DNA from: Lunatimonas sp.
GTDB taxonomy: Bacteria > Bacteroidota > Bacteroidia > Cytophagales > Cyclobacteriaceae
Assembly (NCBI RefSeq): GCF_020832325.1
Contig: NZ_JAFIEU010000016.1
Coordinates: 1-54,557, forward strand
Direction: 5' to 3'
Length of the DNA stretch: 54,557 nt
Numbering within the stretch: the first letter of the stretch is position 1; each line of letters begins with the position of its first letter. Position numbers and translations under genes: made by a program. The notes below the pieces were generated by a model. It saw nothing but the letters and a program-made list of their open reading frames with translations, had not been told where the DNA came from and made no database searches. This document shows positions 25,927-34,675 of this stretch, piece after piece.

Positions 25927-26372
25927 GTGGCCATGTTTCCGGACAGGGTGGGTTCGCCATACCAATACGTTGGAGGGAATTTGTAGCTGTCTTCGATGGA
26001 TTCTTCCAACGATTTATTTGAGTGGACCAAAACGGTATTTGTTCCCTCCGGGCCAAGGAAGGCTGTTGCATAGCCTCCCGGCACGTAAAGGGTGTCACCG
26101 TTGTTTACAAGGACGTATTCGGATATTGGCAGCATGGTAGAGGGGTTTTCCCAGGAATCGGGCTTCACCACGCATATCGTTACACACCCATTGACAACAG
26201 TAAATAACTTTTCTTCCTCCCGATGCCCGTTCCATCCCCTGAATCCTTTGGGCTCGATCAGAAAGAAACGCTTGACGTCAAAACCTAGCTGCGACAGGCC
26301 GTTGTTAAATTTGAGGCTTCCACGTTCATCCACGTGGGTGCCACCGGGAAAAATAGCCGGTGAGTTTTCCAT
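25923..26372 (-). CDS. WxcM/FdtA-type cupin (sugar 3,4-ketoisomerase family)
   Basis: A 149-aa cupin starting at the ATG at 26372 (MENSPAIFPGGTHVDERGSL). RGWNGHREEEKLFTVVNG holds the cupin metal/substrate region and VPGGYATAFLGPEG follows. Relatives (FdtA, QdtA, WxcM C-terminal domain) isomerise dTDP-4-keto-6-deoxyglucose. No rmlA/rmlB or FdtB-type aminotransferase is in the window. It is coupled to the PglC-like gene by an ATGA overlap and lies 11 bp behind the WecA-like gene. Confidence 0.8.
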   Translation of the reverse strand: MENSPAIFPGGTHVDERGSLKFNNGLSQLGFDVKRFFLIEPKGFRGWNGHREEEKLFTVVNGCVTICVVKPDSWENPSTMLPISEYVLVNNGDTLYVPGGYATAFLGPEGTNTVLVHSNKSLEESIEDSYKFPPTYWYGEPTLSGNMAT

Positions 26373-26383
26373 TTTAGGCGGAG

Positions 26384-27331
26384 TTAGAGGGTCTGCAATT
26401 TTTTGTACACAAGGAATTTGCTTCCAATATAGGTAAAAATCAGTCCAATGGTAAAGGCAATCAGCGGAAATAGCATGGAACTTGCCGAATACTGCATTTG
26501 GTACAACACAACGAAATTGATAAGTAATTGGACGCTGAAATACAGAAAGGAGACGGGGAGGTGTCCCCAACCCATTTCGTTGGCCAGGTATTGGTACAGG
26601 TGGGTACGGTGAGGTTGGAAGATGTTTTCCCGTTTCAGCAGCCGGTGTAGGATAGTGAGTACACCGTCCAGTCCGTATACCGCAAATAGTAGTAAGTAAA
26701 AGATCTGTTCGGTGCGGACCAGCAGATGAACCATGAGGTATCCCAGGATCAACGCCATGCTGATAGACCCCACGTCACCGGCAAAAGTTTTCGCCTTTAC
26801 GCGGATATTGAAGAATCCAAATACCAATACCGATAGGGCAACCATTTCCATCAGCCCGCGAAACTCGATCAGTTCGGGGATAAAGTAAAATCCGGAGAGT
26901 ACCGCCAACGCATAAAGCGCCGTGATGCCGTTGATGCCATCCATGAAGTTGAAGATGTTTACCCAGCCTAGGAAAACAAACAAGGCCAAGGGAATCCACC
27001 ATAGTGCCAACGGCCATACACCGGATTCGTGGAGGACCAGTAAGGAGGCCAGTACATGTACGGCAAAGCGTGGTAACTGACTTAGTGGGCGTATATCGTC
27101 TACAAAGCTAACAGATGCCACCATGAGAACGGCGAGGGTTACTTCCCAAGAGGCTAGTCCCATCAAAAACGCCCACAGTACCGCTACGGCAAACACGATG
27201 CCTCCACCCCGTATGGTAATGCGGGTGTGCGAGGAGCGTTCGTTGGGCTTGTCGATGATGTTGAACCGGTCAGCGATCTTGAAGTAGAGGAGGATACTGG
27301 CGAAAAGTAGCAGCGTCGCTAGGATGTACAT
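26384..27331 (-). CDS. WecA/MraY-family polyprenyl-phosphate sugar phosphotransferase
   Basis: A 315-aa polytopic inner-membrane enzyme (about ten hydrophobic segments) that transfers a HexNAc-1-phosphate to undecaprenyl phosphate. The family's acidic motifs are present: SFVDDIRPLSQ, NIFNFMDGINGI and FAGDVGSI. The N-terminus RSSHTRITIRGGG is typical. Together with the PglC-like protein the locus thus encodes two unrelated kinds of initiating transferase. Confidence 0.92.
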   Translation of the reverse strand: MYILATLLLFASILLYFKIADRFNIIDKPNERSSHTRITIRGGGIVFAVAVLWAFLMGLASWEVTLAVLMVASVSFVDDIRPLSQLPRFAVHVLASLLVLHESGVWPLALWWIPLALFVFLGWVNIFNFMDGINGITALYALAVLSGFYFIPELIEFRGLMEMVALSVLVFGFFNIRVKAKTFAGDVGSISMALILGYLMVHLLVRTEQIFYLLLFAVYGLDGVLTILHRLLKRENIFQPHRTHLYQYLANEMGWGHLPVSFLYFSVQLLINFVVLYQMQYSASSMLFPLIAFTIGLIFTYIGSKFLVYKKLQTL

Positions 27332-27360
27332 GAGGGGATGGGGGGTGTTTTTTTGGTGGT

Positions 27361-27464
27361 TGATGAATTGTTGAATCGTTGGGACTGTCGAATCGTCGAA
27401 CTGTGGAATCGTGGAATTGGAGGATTGTCGAACTGTTAGATCGGAGAATCGTCGAACCGATGGC
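27361..27464. repeat. GTCGAATC-type degenerate short-repeat array
   Basis: About ten imperfect copies of words such as TTGAATCGT, GTCGAATCG, GTCGAACTG, GTGGAATCG. It lies directly upstream of the WecA-like gene and next to a family A element. Confidence 0.75.
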
Positions 27465-27867
27465 GTTTCGAGGCTAGGCTAAATTTGATTACAGACGAAC
27501 CGGCATCATGCGTGCTCTAGCCTTGTCGGGTTTTGGCGAGAATGTGTAGGCACGATTGGCTTTGTGGCTGGCCAAAACGGGGCGATGATTTTGATTTCCA
27601 TTCCCCGGGTTTGCACCCGGGGCTATAAATATTCGACCCCCTTCGGGGTCGTTTTTGGAGATTATGAGAAATTAAATGTGAGATAGTAGACATTCGCCAT
27701 TCCCTAAATGGGGTTGGCAAAACGCCATCGAACCGATGCCGCAACCCCGAAGGGGTGCCATGTTTATAGGAAAACAAAACAACAACACGCTAGTTTTGGC
27801 CGCAGTAAATGCCTGTGGTGCCATCCCCGTCTCGCCAAAACCCGAGCCAGATTGGGCTACCGTTGAT
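27461..27867. repeat. ~400-bp multi-hairpin interspersed element, family A, copy 1
   Basis: Arms carrying GGGTTTTGGCG ... GGCCAAAAC at one end and GTTTTGGCC ... CGCCAAAACCC at the other enclose three central hairpins: CCCCGGGTTTGCACCCGGGG, CGACCCCCTTCGGGGTCG and ACCCCGAAGGGGT. Two more copies in inverse orientation lie at 53743-54152 and 54203-54557. 31 bp (27512-27542) match the end of the window exactly in reverse complement. Short frames inside are not conserved in all copies, so this is a structured repeat, not a gene. Confidence 0.85.
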
Positions 27868-28130
27868 GTGTAGAATCGTCGTTATGGTCGAATCGTTTGA
27901 CCGTCGAATCGTCGAATCGGTGGCTTTTTGGAGCGAAACTGCGTTTGCTTTTGATTTAATACCTTCTTCGCCGGACAAGTGTAGTGCACATTGCCCACTA
28001 AACTGCAATCTATACTCCACCGATCAAACGGTTCGACGATTCCACAGTTCGACAACCTCCGAATCGATGGATTTTCAAAGTCAGAAGGTTCCACGATTCA
28101 ACAGTTCGACGATTCGACAGTTCAAAAATT
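27868..28130. repeat. GTCGAATC arrays around a shared ~100-bp module
   Basis: GTCGAATC-type words occupy both ends (27868-27925 and 28020-28125). The middle contains GGAGCGAAACTGCGTTTG and CCCACTAAACTGCAATCTATA, which also occur at about 22876-22965. No gene seen. Confidence 0.7.
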
Positions 28131-28136
28131 TTTTAT

Positions 28137-29054
28137 TTAACGGACCATCTCTCCAACCCTATCTAACACCCGTGTAGGATTCCAGCCTAGGAAGGTTCGG
28201 GCTTTTTGGTCATCGAAGGTTAGGGTAGAGGTGATTTTTTGGATCTTGTCGCTGTTGACGGGAAAGCGGCTGCCCAGCAAATCGCCCACCCATCCCAAGC
28301 CTTTGGCGGCTATCATGGGTACTTTGAAGGGGGACTTCTTCCCCAATACGCCGGCTATGGCCTGCTCGAGCTCACCGAAACTCGGGTGGTAGCCGTCGGT
28401 GAGATTGTATATACCGCCGGCTTTCGCAAGTTGGGGTACGATGCCCGCAATATCCTCTGCCCAGACGATACTTTTTCGGGAAGTTGCCGTGCCAATACTT
28501 GCGTATCTTCCCGTGTTGATTCCGTTGATCATCGCCCCCAGATTGCCGGGAGGTTGAGGGCCTGCCACCAACGGAAGGCGCAAAATACTTAAGGTTACGT
28601 TGTTCTTGGCCGCCCAATCCCGTAGCCATTCCTCAGCCAGGATCTTGCTTTTTGCGTAGGGCGTGCTGCCTTGTAGCGGGGTGTCCTCATGGATCATCTC
28701 ACCGGAGTCCTTTCCATACACGGCAACGGTGCTGATAAAAATAAAAGCTTCCGGTTTTCCCGGAAGCTGATCAATGGCAGCACAGAGGTTTTTTGTGCCT
28801 TCTAAGTTAACTCGATAAAATTCACTTTCCTCTTCAGGTGTTCTGGGCACTACGTGTGCTTTGCCGGCGGCATGTACGACGGTATTAAAATAATGCTTTT
28901 CTTCAAAAACAAAAGGCGATGAAATATCCGCGTTTATCTCCTGCCGCTGTCTATCCAAGCCTATTAGGTGGAATCCATTGTTTTCTAGCTTTTTCGACAA
29001 AATACTACCCAAAAAGCCACCTGCCCCGGTCAGTAGAATACTACTTGGATTCAT
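28137..29054 (-). CDS. NAD-dependent nucleotide-sugar epimerase/dehydratase (extended SDR)
   Basis: A 305-aa extended short-chain dehydrogenase with NAD-binding TGAGGFLGS near residues 9-17, FISTVAVYG (catalytic Ser/Thr region) and the Tyr-x-x-x-Lys pair in PYAKSKILAEEW. Relatives act on UDP-linked HexNAc next to WbuB-like transferases and WecA-like initiators. The exact reaction cannot be settled. Its start overlaps the preceding glycosyltransferase gene by 14 bp. Confidence 0.88.
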   Translation of the reverse strand: MNPSSILLTGAGGFLGSILSKKLENNGFHLIGLDRQRQEINADISSPFVFEEKHYFNTVVHAAGKAHVVPRTPEEESEFYRVNLEGTKNLCAAIDQLPGKPEAFIFISTVAVYGKDSGEMIHEDTPLQGSTPYAKSKILAEEWLRDWAAKNNVTLSILRLPLVAGPQPPGNLGAMINGINTGRYASIGTATSRKSIVWAEDIAGIVPQLAKAGGIYNLTDGYHPSFGELEQAIAGVLGKKSPFKVPMIAAKGLGWVGDLLGSRFPVNSDKIQKITSTLTFDDQKARTFLGWNPTRVLDRVGEMVR

Positions 29055-30240
29055 GTACTTGCTTTAATATTGTTAACATCTTCCCCGCTAGATAATCCTT
29101 ATCGAAAAAGGTTTTTGCCACACTTAGGCTTCTTTTCCCCATTTCCTCCGTGGTTGCTACGCCATCTTTCATCTTAATGAGAAATTTTGCTAATTGTTGG
29201 GGATCATTTGGATCGAGTGTATAGCCGACCTGATGCTCGTCAAGGAAGTCTTTCATCCAGCCTTGGGTATTTTGGATGATCGGTACCCCGGCGGCCAGAG
29301 ATTCAAAGAATTTGTTTGGAGAAGAGGTGTCCAAGACGGGTGTTCCTTTTAACGGAACCAATGACACAAATGCATGTTGTACATAGGCGACTAAATCACT
29401 TTTGGGCATTAAACCTAAGCGGATAAAGTTGCTGATTTCTTCCTTTTGGGCTAGGTCTTCCAGTTCCTCCCTTTGCTGACCCTCGCCGATAAGAAGAATA
29501 ATAATATCCTCTCTCCCCAACTTTTTTAGTTCTTTAGCGGCTTCATAAAGCCAATAAGAATTATTGACCATTCCTATATTTCCCGTATAGATGGCGTAGC
29601 TTTTTGGGGTAACCCGGTTTGAAATCAGATTTAGTGGAGTAGAGAAAAGAGCAATATTGGCAGCATTGGTGACATCGTCTACATATGAGATACCGAAACG
29701 CCTTTTGATGTTGTTTGTCATTCCCGGGGACAGGGTTACAATATAGGAAGATGCCCTATAACAGACTTTCTCAAACCAATAGGCGGCCCTTACCATCAGG
29801 GGGTTATTGATGATGCCCAACTCGATAGCACCCTCCGGCCAAAGATCTCTGGTTTCGAACACCAGCTTTCGTCCTCTGATATATCTGGCAAGTAAGCCGG
29901 GAAGTCCAACAGTAATTGGACCGGAAGATGCAATGACCAAATCGGCAGGAAGGGTCAAAGCATAAAAAGAAGACAGCAGGCTATATTGAATAAAAGACCA
30001 AATCCTTTTGAAGAAGGACTGTTTATTATCAATGGTGACATTGATGATTTTTACATGGATACCTTCAAATTGTTGATCCTCGATAAGCTTGGAGGCACTG
30101 ATATCTGACTTACTATACACACTGGTGACAACGGTCACCTCATGTCCTTCCTTTACCCATTCCTTGGCGAATTCGTATACTCGGGTTCCCCAGGAGCCTT
30201 TAGGGGTGGAAAAATACTGGTAAAAATAGACTATCTTCAT
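29041..30240 (-). CDS. glycosyltransferase family 4 (WbuB-like)
   Basis: A 399-aa GT-B enzyme, cytoplasmic or peripheral to the membrane. The N-terminal domain begins MKIVYFYQYFSTPKGSWGTRVYEFAKEW. The donor-binding domain contains SPNKFFESLAAGVPII with the conserved Glu. The pattern resembles WbuB-type HexNAc/FucNAc transferases, which usually sit beside a heparinase II/III-like gene and a bi-domain oxidoreductase, as here. It overlaps both neighbours slightly. Confidence 0.9.
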   Translation of the reverse strand: MKIVYFYQYFSTPKGSWGTRVYEFAKEWVKEGHEVTVVTSVYSKSDISASKLIEDQQFEGIHVKIINVTIDNKQSFFKRIWSFIQYSLLSSFYALTLPADLVIASSGPITVGLPGLLARYIRGRKLVFETRDLWPEGAIELGIINNPLMVRAAYWFEKVCYRASSYIVTLSPGMTNNIKRRFGISYVDDVTNAANIALFSTPLNLISNRVTPKSYAIYTGNIGMVNNSYWLYEAAKELKKLGREDIIILLIGEGQQREELEDLAQKEEISNFIRLGLMPKSDLVAYVQHAFVSLVPLKGTPVLDTSSPNKFFESLAAGVPIIQNTQGWMKDFLDEHQVGYTLDPNDPQQLAKFLIKMKDGVATTEEMGKRSLSVAKTFFDKDYLAGKMLTILKQVHESK

Positions 30241-31829
30241 TATCGCTTAAAATTGATAGTTGTGTGAAGTTTTGTAGTAAAATACACGCGAAGGACTGTC
30301 GCGGAGAGGGTCTGATTAAAGCCTATGGAGAACTGGTAGGATTCGGAGGTCAGATTATAAGCTCCTTCAAAATGAATTACCGTATCGTCGTTCAGAACAA
30401 TTTGATCCGCTTCGGTATTCACGATTACATCAGGATGAAAGTGGAACGAGGCGATCGCTTCTTTGGCTTTTTTGCCTGATAAGGTATCTATTATCGTAAG
30501 TCTTTCGTTCTCAAACTGGAACTTTCTTCGATGGGTAATTCCAAAAGGTGACTTGTAACCATCATGTGAAGCGGCCAAAACATCGTCTCCGACTTCGTGG
30601 ATATTTACGGTGGCCCTTCTTCCTACCCTGAAGGCCCCATAGACTTCAGACTGATTTTGTCCGTTGACTTCCACCGAATTGTGTGAACGTGTAGAACGTT
30701 CCAATTGCCGCTGTGGGCAATCATTGTAAGTAGATGTGCCGGCCTCAACTAATAAAGGTCTACCGTTAGCATAAAGAATAAAGGAAAGCGCATCTGCATG
30801 ACCGTGCCCTGGCTGGTAAGAAGGCCCGATTGCAGCCGCATCCACAGCACATTCATACATTCCAAGCCTAAATAGAAGATAGCCGGATACACCCAATTGG
30901 TGGTTGTTTTCTGGTAGGATATTTAATTTCCTCGCATAGTCGATAAGGCCGAGAGAATTAAATGCAATGCCGTCGGCACTATCGTTAAAATGAGGAATGT
31001 CTCCGTTACTGAAGGTCATTGCTTGTAGCCATGCTAGCATTTTCTTGGCTTTCTCAAGCAACAAGGGATTTAGTTTTGACTCGATGGGGAGATAATCCAA
31101 CGCCTCCAAAACCCTAAACAAGATGATCTGATGGTACATGGGGCTTAGCTCAAAATGCGCTCCATCGCTTAAGATCTGTTCCTCCAATTCTACAGCCAAT
31201 AGCTTTTCCGCCTGCCCGATCCATTGCCTATTTTGGAAATAGTAACCCGCCATTAATATAGCAAAACCGTTTTCTAATAGGTGATTGCCCAAAAGATGGT
31301 ATTCCAGGTTTCTTGATAGATAGTTGATCTCTCCATAGATCCATCCCTGCAGCCTAACACTTGGTTTTGTTTGTTGGTGAAGAAAGCGGATCACGTTCAT
31401 CACACGCAATGACACCGGGTACGGTTCCAAGCGCAGTGTGCCTTTTTTGAGCTCTTCATATAGATCATACAAAAGCATCAGTTTGGCGTCGTCGCTTATG
31501 TCCTGTTGCCGAAGAAAATCTACATATTGGAGGTTATAATTCCATAATTTTCCGTAGTTCTCTTCACCCCAGTTCACCCGGCCGGTGTATGACTTTTCCT
31601 GATTTAGAAAAGAAAATGTATAGTGATTCTCGCTAATTTTTAATACAGGATTAGTTTTAGGAACAGGGGAAAAAGCAAGCCGTCGGGCTTGAGGCAAGTC
31701 AGCCTGTAAATAGTGCATAAATGGACCAACTCGGCGAAAGCGGTTTTTTAATTGATAAGCCACCTGAATGGGTTTCAGATGGCTTATGGTATGAATGACC
31801 TTATTGATAGATCTAAGTTTGGGAATCAC
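30240..31829 (-). CDS. heparinase II/III-family protein
   Basis: A 529-aa protein with an alpha/alpha-toroid N-terminal part and a beta-sandwich C-terminal part typical of heparinase II/III-like lyases (GNHLLENGFAILMAGYYF; GPSYQPGHGHADALSFILYANGRPLLVEAGTSTYN; STRSHNSVEVNG). No signal peptide is seen (MIPKLRSINKVIHTI). Such intracellular-looking homologues are frequent in O-antigen and exopolysaccharide loci. Whether they cleave or modify the polymer is not settled. Its stop overlaps the following start by one base. Confidence 0.88.
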   Translation of the reverse strand: MIPKLRSINKVIHTISHLKPIQVAYQLKNRFRRVGPFMHYLQADLPQARRLAFSPVPKTNPVLKISENHYTFSFLNQEKSYTGRVNWGEENYGKLWNYNLQYVDFLRQQDISDDAKLMLLYDLYEELKKGTLRLEPYPVSLRVMNVIRFLHQQTKPSVRLQGWIYGEINYLSRNLEYHLLGNHLLENGFAILMAGYYFQNRQWIGQAEKLLAVELEEQILSDGAHFELSPMYHQIILFRVLEALDYLPIESKLNPLLLEKAKKMLAWLQAMTFSNGDIPHFNDSADGIAFNSLGLIDYARKLNILPENNHQLGVSGYLLFRLGMYECAVDAAAIGPSYQPGHGHADALSFILYANGRPLLVEAGTSTYNDCPQRQLERSTRSHNSVEVNGQNQSEVYGAFRVGRRATVNIHEVGDDVLAASHDGYKSPFGITHRRKFQFENERLTIIDTLSGKKAKEAIASFHFHPDVIVNTEADQIVLNDDTVIHFEGAYNLTSESYQFSIGFNQTLSATVLRVYFTTKLHTTINFKR

Positions 31830-31880
31830 TTTTGCTTTTTGATAATAGGATGATGATTTCTTTGGTGAACGTATAAAACC

Positions 31881-32455
31881 CTAATCTACATCAACCCAAA
31901 CGCCTTGTTTTAGGCTTTTGATGGCCGCAAAGCTCGCTTTGGTGGTGTTGACCAACTCGTCCATGGGGATTATTGGCTGTACTACTTGCTTAACCGCCTG
32001 GACTAGTAGTTTAAATTGCTCCGCATGACCTTTATCCTGAGAGGAGGAGTTACTACTAAAACCCTTAAAGCCATATCCTTCTAGCTTTCGCCAGTTGTCC
32101 ATTACCAAAGTTCTTTCCTGGCTATACACTTCCACTCGCTCCTTAGCATATGCCTTGCTTCCATTGCCAAAGTAGTTGATCACCGCATTGGTGCCGTTTT
32201 CGTATCTTAACAAGATAGATGCGTTGTCAGTATTTTCTTCAGGGTTAATGCCCATGGCATTGATGCAAACGGCTTTCACCTTAGAACCTGACAAATACGT
32301 GAATAAATCTATAAAGTGGCAGGCCTCACCAATGATCCTTCCGCCGCCCACTTCCATAGCATGTACCCATACAGTTGGCGGGATGTCCCCACCCCCCCGC
32401 ATTCATGGTGGATAAGATGTACATAGGGGAGTTGTCTGATACGGTCTGGGGTCAT
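31881..32455 (-). pseudogene. truncated, frameshifted bi-domain oxidoreductase (Gfo/Idh/MocA part)
   Basis: The C-terminal 170 residues of a Gfo/Idh/MocA-type dehydrogenase are clear (IPPTVWVHAMEVGGGRIIGE, CHFIDLFTYLSGSK). The preceding conserved stretch ending in MNAG is encoded in a different frame (from 32455), and the frames switch at a run of seven C residues (32392-32398). Upstream of that a stop codon follows and no further homologous sequence is seen. Full-length homologues are about 700 aa (alcohol dehydrogenase plus dehydrogenase domains), so most of the gene is missing. It lies at the edge of the AT-rich cassette. Confidence 0.85.
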
Positions 32456-32570
32456 GTATTTAAACTACCTTTCTGAGCGGAATATTGCATTAAGCTTGAT
32501 GAATATGCGTAATTTATGTGAACTATCAAAGAATGAAACCATCATAAGTATGGGGGAAAAATATATTTTG

Positions 32571-33674
32571 TTAATTTTTTGAAATTATTGTTTGGATTTT
32601 ATTAAAAGCGTTTGCTAGACTATTGTTAACAAGTTTCTCAGCATAAATTTGTTCACTCTTCTTCACGTGCGATGAATAATCATTTGCTATTTCCAATACT
32701 TTTTCAGATAGCCCACTTAGACAATCATTTGAGTAATAATTTATGTTACTACCACCAACAGCCCGAACAGTTGGTATATCAAATGCTAGAATTGGGACTT
32801 TTGCGAAAATAAAATCCATGATTGAATTTGGGTACCCCTCCACTTTAGATGGGAAAATCGCCAGGTGATGTGAATTTATGGTCTTAATCAAGTCCTTTTG
32901 TTCCAGCCAACCTTTAAAAGAAAGGGTTTCTTCTAATTTGTATATTTTAATGGTTTCTATTAACTCTTTTATATAACTGCCGGATCCATATATGTGAATA
33001 GAAAAATTCAACTTTCCTTGAATGGCTAAAGCAAGTTCAATTAAGTCAAGGATGCCTTTAGCTTTTTCTATTCTTGAAACAAAAATGATTTTAAATGATT
33101 CATTATTCAAGATACTAAATGAAGGAAAGTCGATTGATTTAGATTTGTTAATCTTATCCTCATCCACCCAGTTTTCTATAACAGTTAACTTACAAGGCTT
33201 TACATTTTTGGAAATGAAGAAATCCCTCCAAAAAACGCTTTGGCAGACAATGTAGTCTGATGCTGCAAATGAAGTATTTATGAAAAATCTGTATACGGAG
33301 CTTTTGTAACTGTTAATTATGTGACCAGAACGTGGAAACAAAACAATTTTCTTACCAAGAATTCTTGCCAAGATTATAGAAGAAAATTTATCAATATAGG
33401 AATCACCGGCGCTAAGAAATATAAAAATAATCCGAGCTCCTGGATTAAATAAAACTTTAAATGTAAAATTAAATTGTCGTATGAATAATCTTGGTAACCT
33501 TTTCAATACTCTAGTTTCTGAAATGTCTTTCAAAGTAGTATCCAGTTCGATTACTTCAAATTGTTTTTCAATAAGTTGATCTCTCAAGGTCGTGGACGAA
33601 AAGTATACCCCACCATAGTAGCCATTTTTAGCTTTTCTAAACGAACCAATAAATAATATTTTTCTACCTTCCAT
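32571..33674 (-). CDS. glycosyltransferase family 4
   Basis: A 367-aa GT-B transferase. The nucleotide-sugar-binding domain holds IIFVSRIEKAKGILDLIE and the EGYPNSIMDFIFAKVPILAFD segment with the conserved Glu and a family-4 E-x7-E-like arrangement. The acceptor is unknown. Base composition is clearly more AT-rich than that of the genes after the truncated oxidoreductase. One base separates it from the sulfotransferase gene start region. Confidence 0.88.
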   Translation of the reverse strand: MEGRKILFIGSFRKAKNGYYGGVYFSSTTLRDQLIEKQFEVIELDTTLKDISETRVLKRLPRLFIRQFNFTFKVLFNPGARIIFIFLSAGDSYIDKFSSIILARILGKKIVLFPRSGHIINSYKSSVYRFFINTSFAASDYIVCQSVFWRDFFISKNVKPCKLTVIENWVDEDKINKSKSIDFPSFSILNNESFKIIFVSRIEKAKGILDLIELALAIQGKLNFSIHIYGSGSYIKELIETIKIYKLEETLSFKGWLEQKDLIKTINSHHLAIFPSKVEGYPNSIMDFIFAKVPILAFDIPTVRAVGGSNINYYSNDCLSGLSEKVLEIANDYSSHVKKSEQIYAEKLVNNSLANAFNKIQTIISKN

Positions 33675-33675
33675 C

Positions 33676-34659
33676 TCACTCAGAGGTAAGTTTTAAGTGC
33701 GCTAATAGATCAATTGCTTTACGCTCTGTTAAGTCTTTAATTAGTTCATCCGGGAAATGTTCGTGCATGAAACTCCTATAATAAAACGGATCAATCTTAG
33801 TGTTCCTTTTTGTGTATATTTTTAACAATGGAATATCGATTCTAATACTTGAAATGAGTTTTCCAATTGATACTGCAAGAACCTCAAGTCTACCTAAATC
33901 AACATATTTTTTACTTTTTGATTGAAATGAAGAATTAATTATGAAATTCTCGACATGGCTCTTCTTTTGTCTATTCTTTAAAAATGGAATGTTAATCGTT
34001 GATTTTGCTGGATCCTTAATATAATCCTCAAATTTCAGATGAAAGGATCTGTTGATTGCAGTACTAGCAGATCTGTATATAAAAAGAAATCTTAAAGTTT
34101 GTAAAATTATTGCAAAGTATCTAAAAACACCTCTAGAACGTTTCGAAGCATATCTTCCTTCCATATACAGATAGCTTTTTATACTATCTTCTAAATTCCG
34201 AGAAATACAGATAAACTCAAATCCTTTTTCTCCATATTTGTTTTTCAAGATTTCCAAGAATTCCCTAAATTCTTTTGGGTGTAAAAAAAACAGATCATCT
34301 AGCTTAGTTACCCAGTACTCGTTGCCCTCTTTTAGAGTATGGCTATCCATTAGGTCTAAAAAGAATTCAAAGTAATTTTTTGGTCTGTTTGTTATAAAAT
34401 AATTAATATCACCATTTGCTGATTTGAAATAATCGCTAAATTGAACATGAGAGATGAAGTTTAGTAGATTTTTAAACTTCGAAAAATTTCCCCAGTGGAA
34501 CTTGTGGTGGAGGATCTTACTTTCACAGTTGCCGTAGTGGTAGTTACTTAATGCCCCTGAGATCCCTTCTAGCATTGTAAGGTTATTACATAAATTTGTC
34601 GTCCCGGTTCTAGCAGCTCCGATTACAAAAATGGGAGTAGGAGATTTCTTGATATTCAT
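33676..34659 (-). CDS. sulfotransferase
   Basis: A 327-aa PAPS-dependent sulfotransferase. The 5'-phosphosulfate-binding loop is IFVIGAARTGTTNLCNNL at residues 10-27, and a 3'-phosphate-binding segment FICISRNLEDSIKSYLYMEGR follows mid-protein. Placement among glycosyltransferases suggests that it sulfates a sugar of the surface polymer. AT-rich like its neighbours. Confidence 0.85.
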   Translation of the reverse strand: MNIKKSPTPIFVIGAARTGTTNLCNNLTMLEGISGALSNYHYGNCESKILHHKFHWGNFSKFKNLLNFISHVQFSDYFKSANGDINYFITNRPKNYFEFFLDLMDSHTLKEGNEYWVTKLDDLFFLHPKEFREFLEILKNKYGEKGFEFICISRNLEDSIKSYLYMEGRYASKRSRGVFRYFAIILQTLRFLFIYRSASTAINRSFHLKFEDYIKDPAKSTINIPFLKNRQKKSHVENFIINSSFQSKSKKYVDLGRLEVLAVSIGKLISSIRIDIPLLKIYTKRNTKIDPFYYRSFMHEHFPDELIKDLTERKAIDLLAHLKLTSE

Positions 34660-34675
34660 AATTTTTTTTAAAAAA

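Noticed and set aside
27517-27777. Minus-strand frame of 86 codons, with a very similar 96-codon plus-strand frame at 53828-54118
   Set aside because: Both lie inside family A repeats and read through hairpins; the third copy at 54300-54500 breaks the frame, so it is not a conserved protein.
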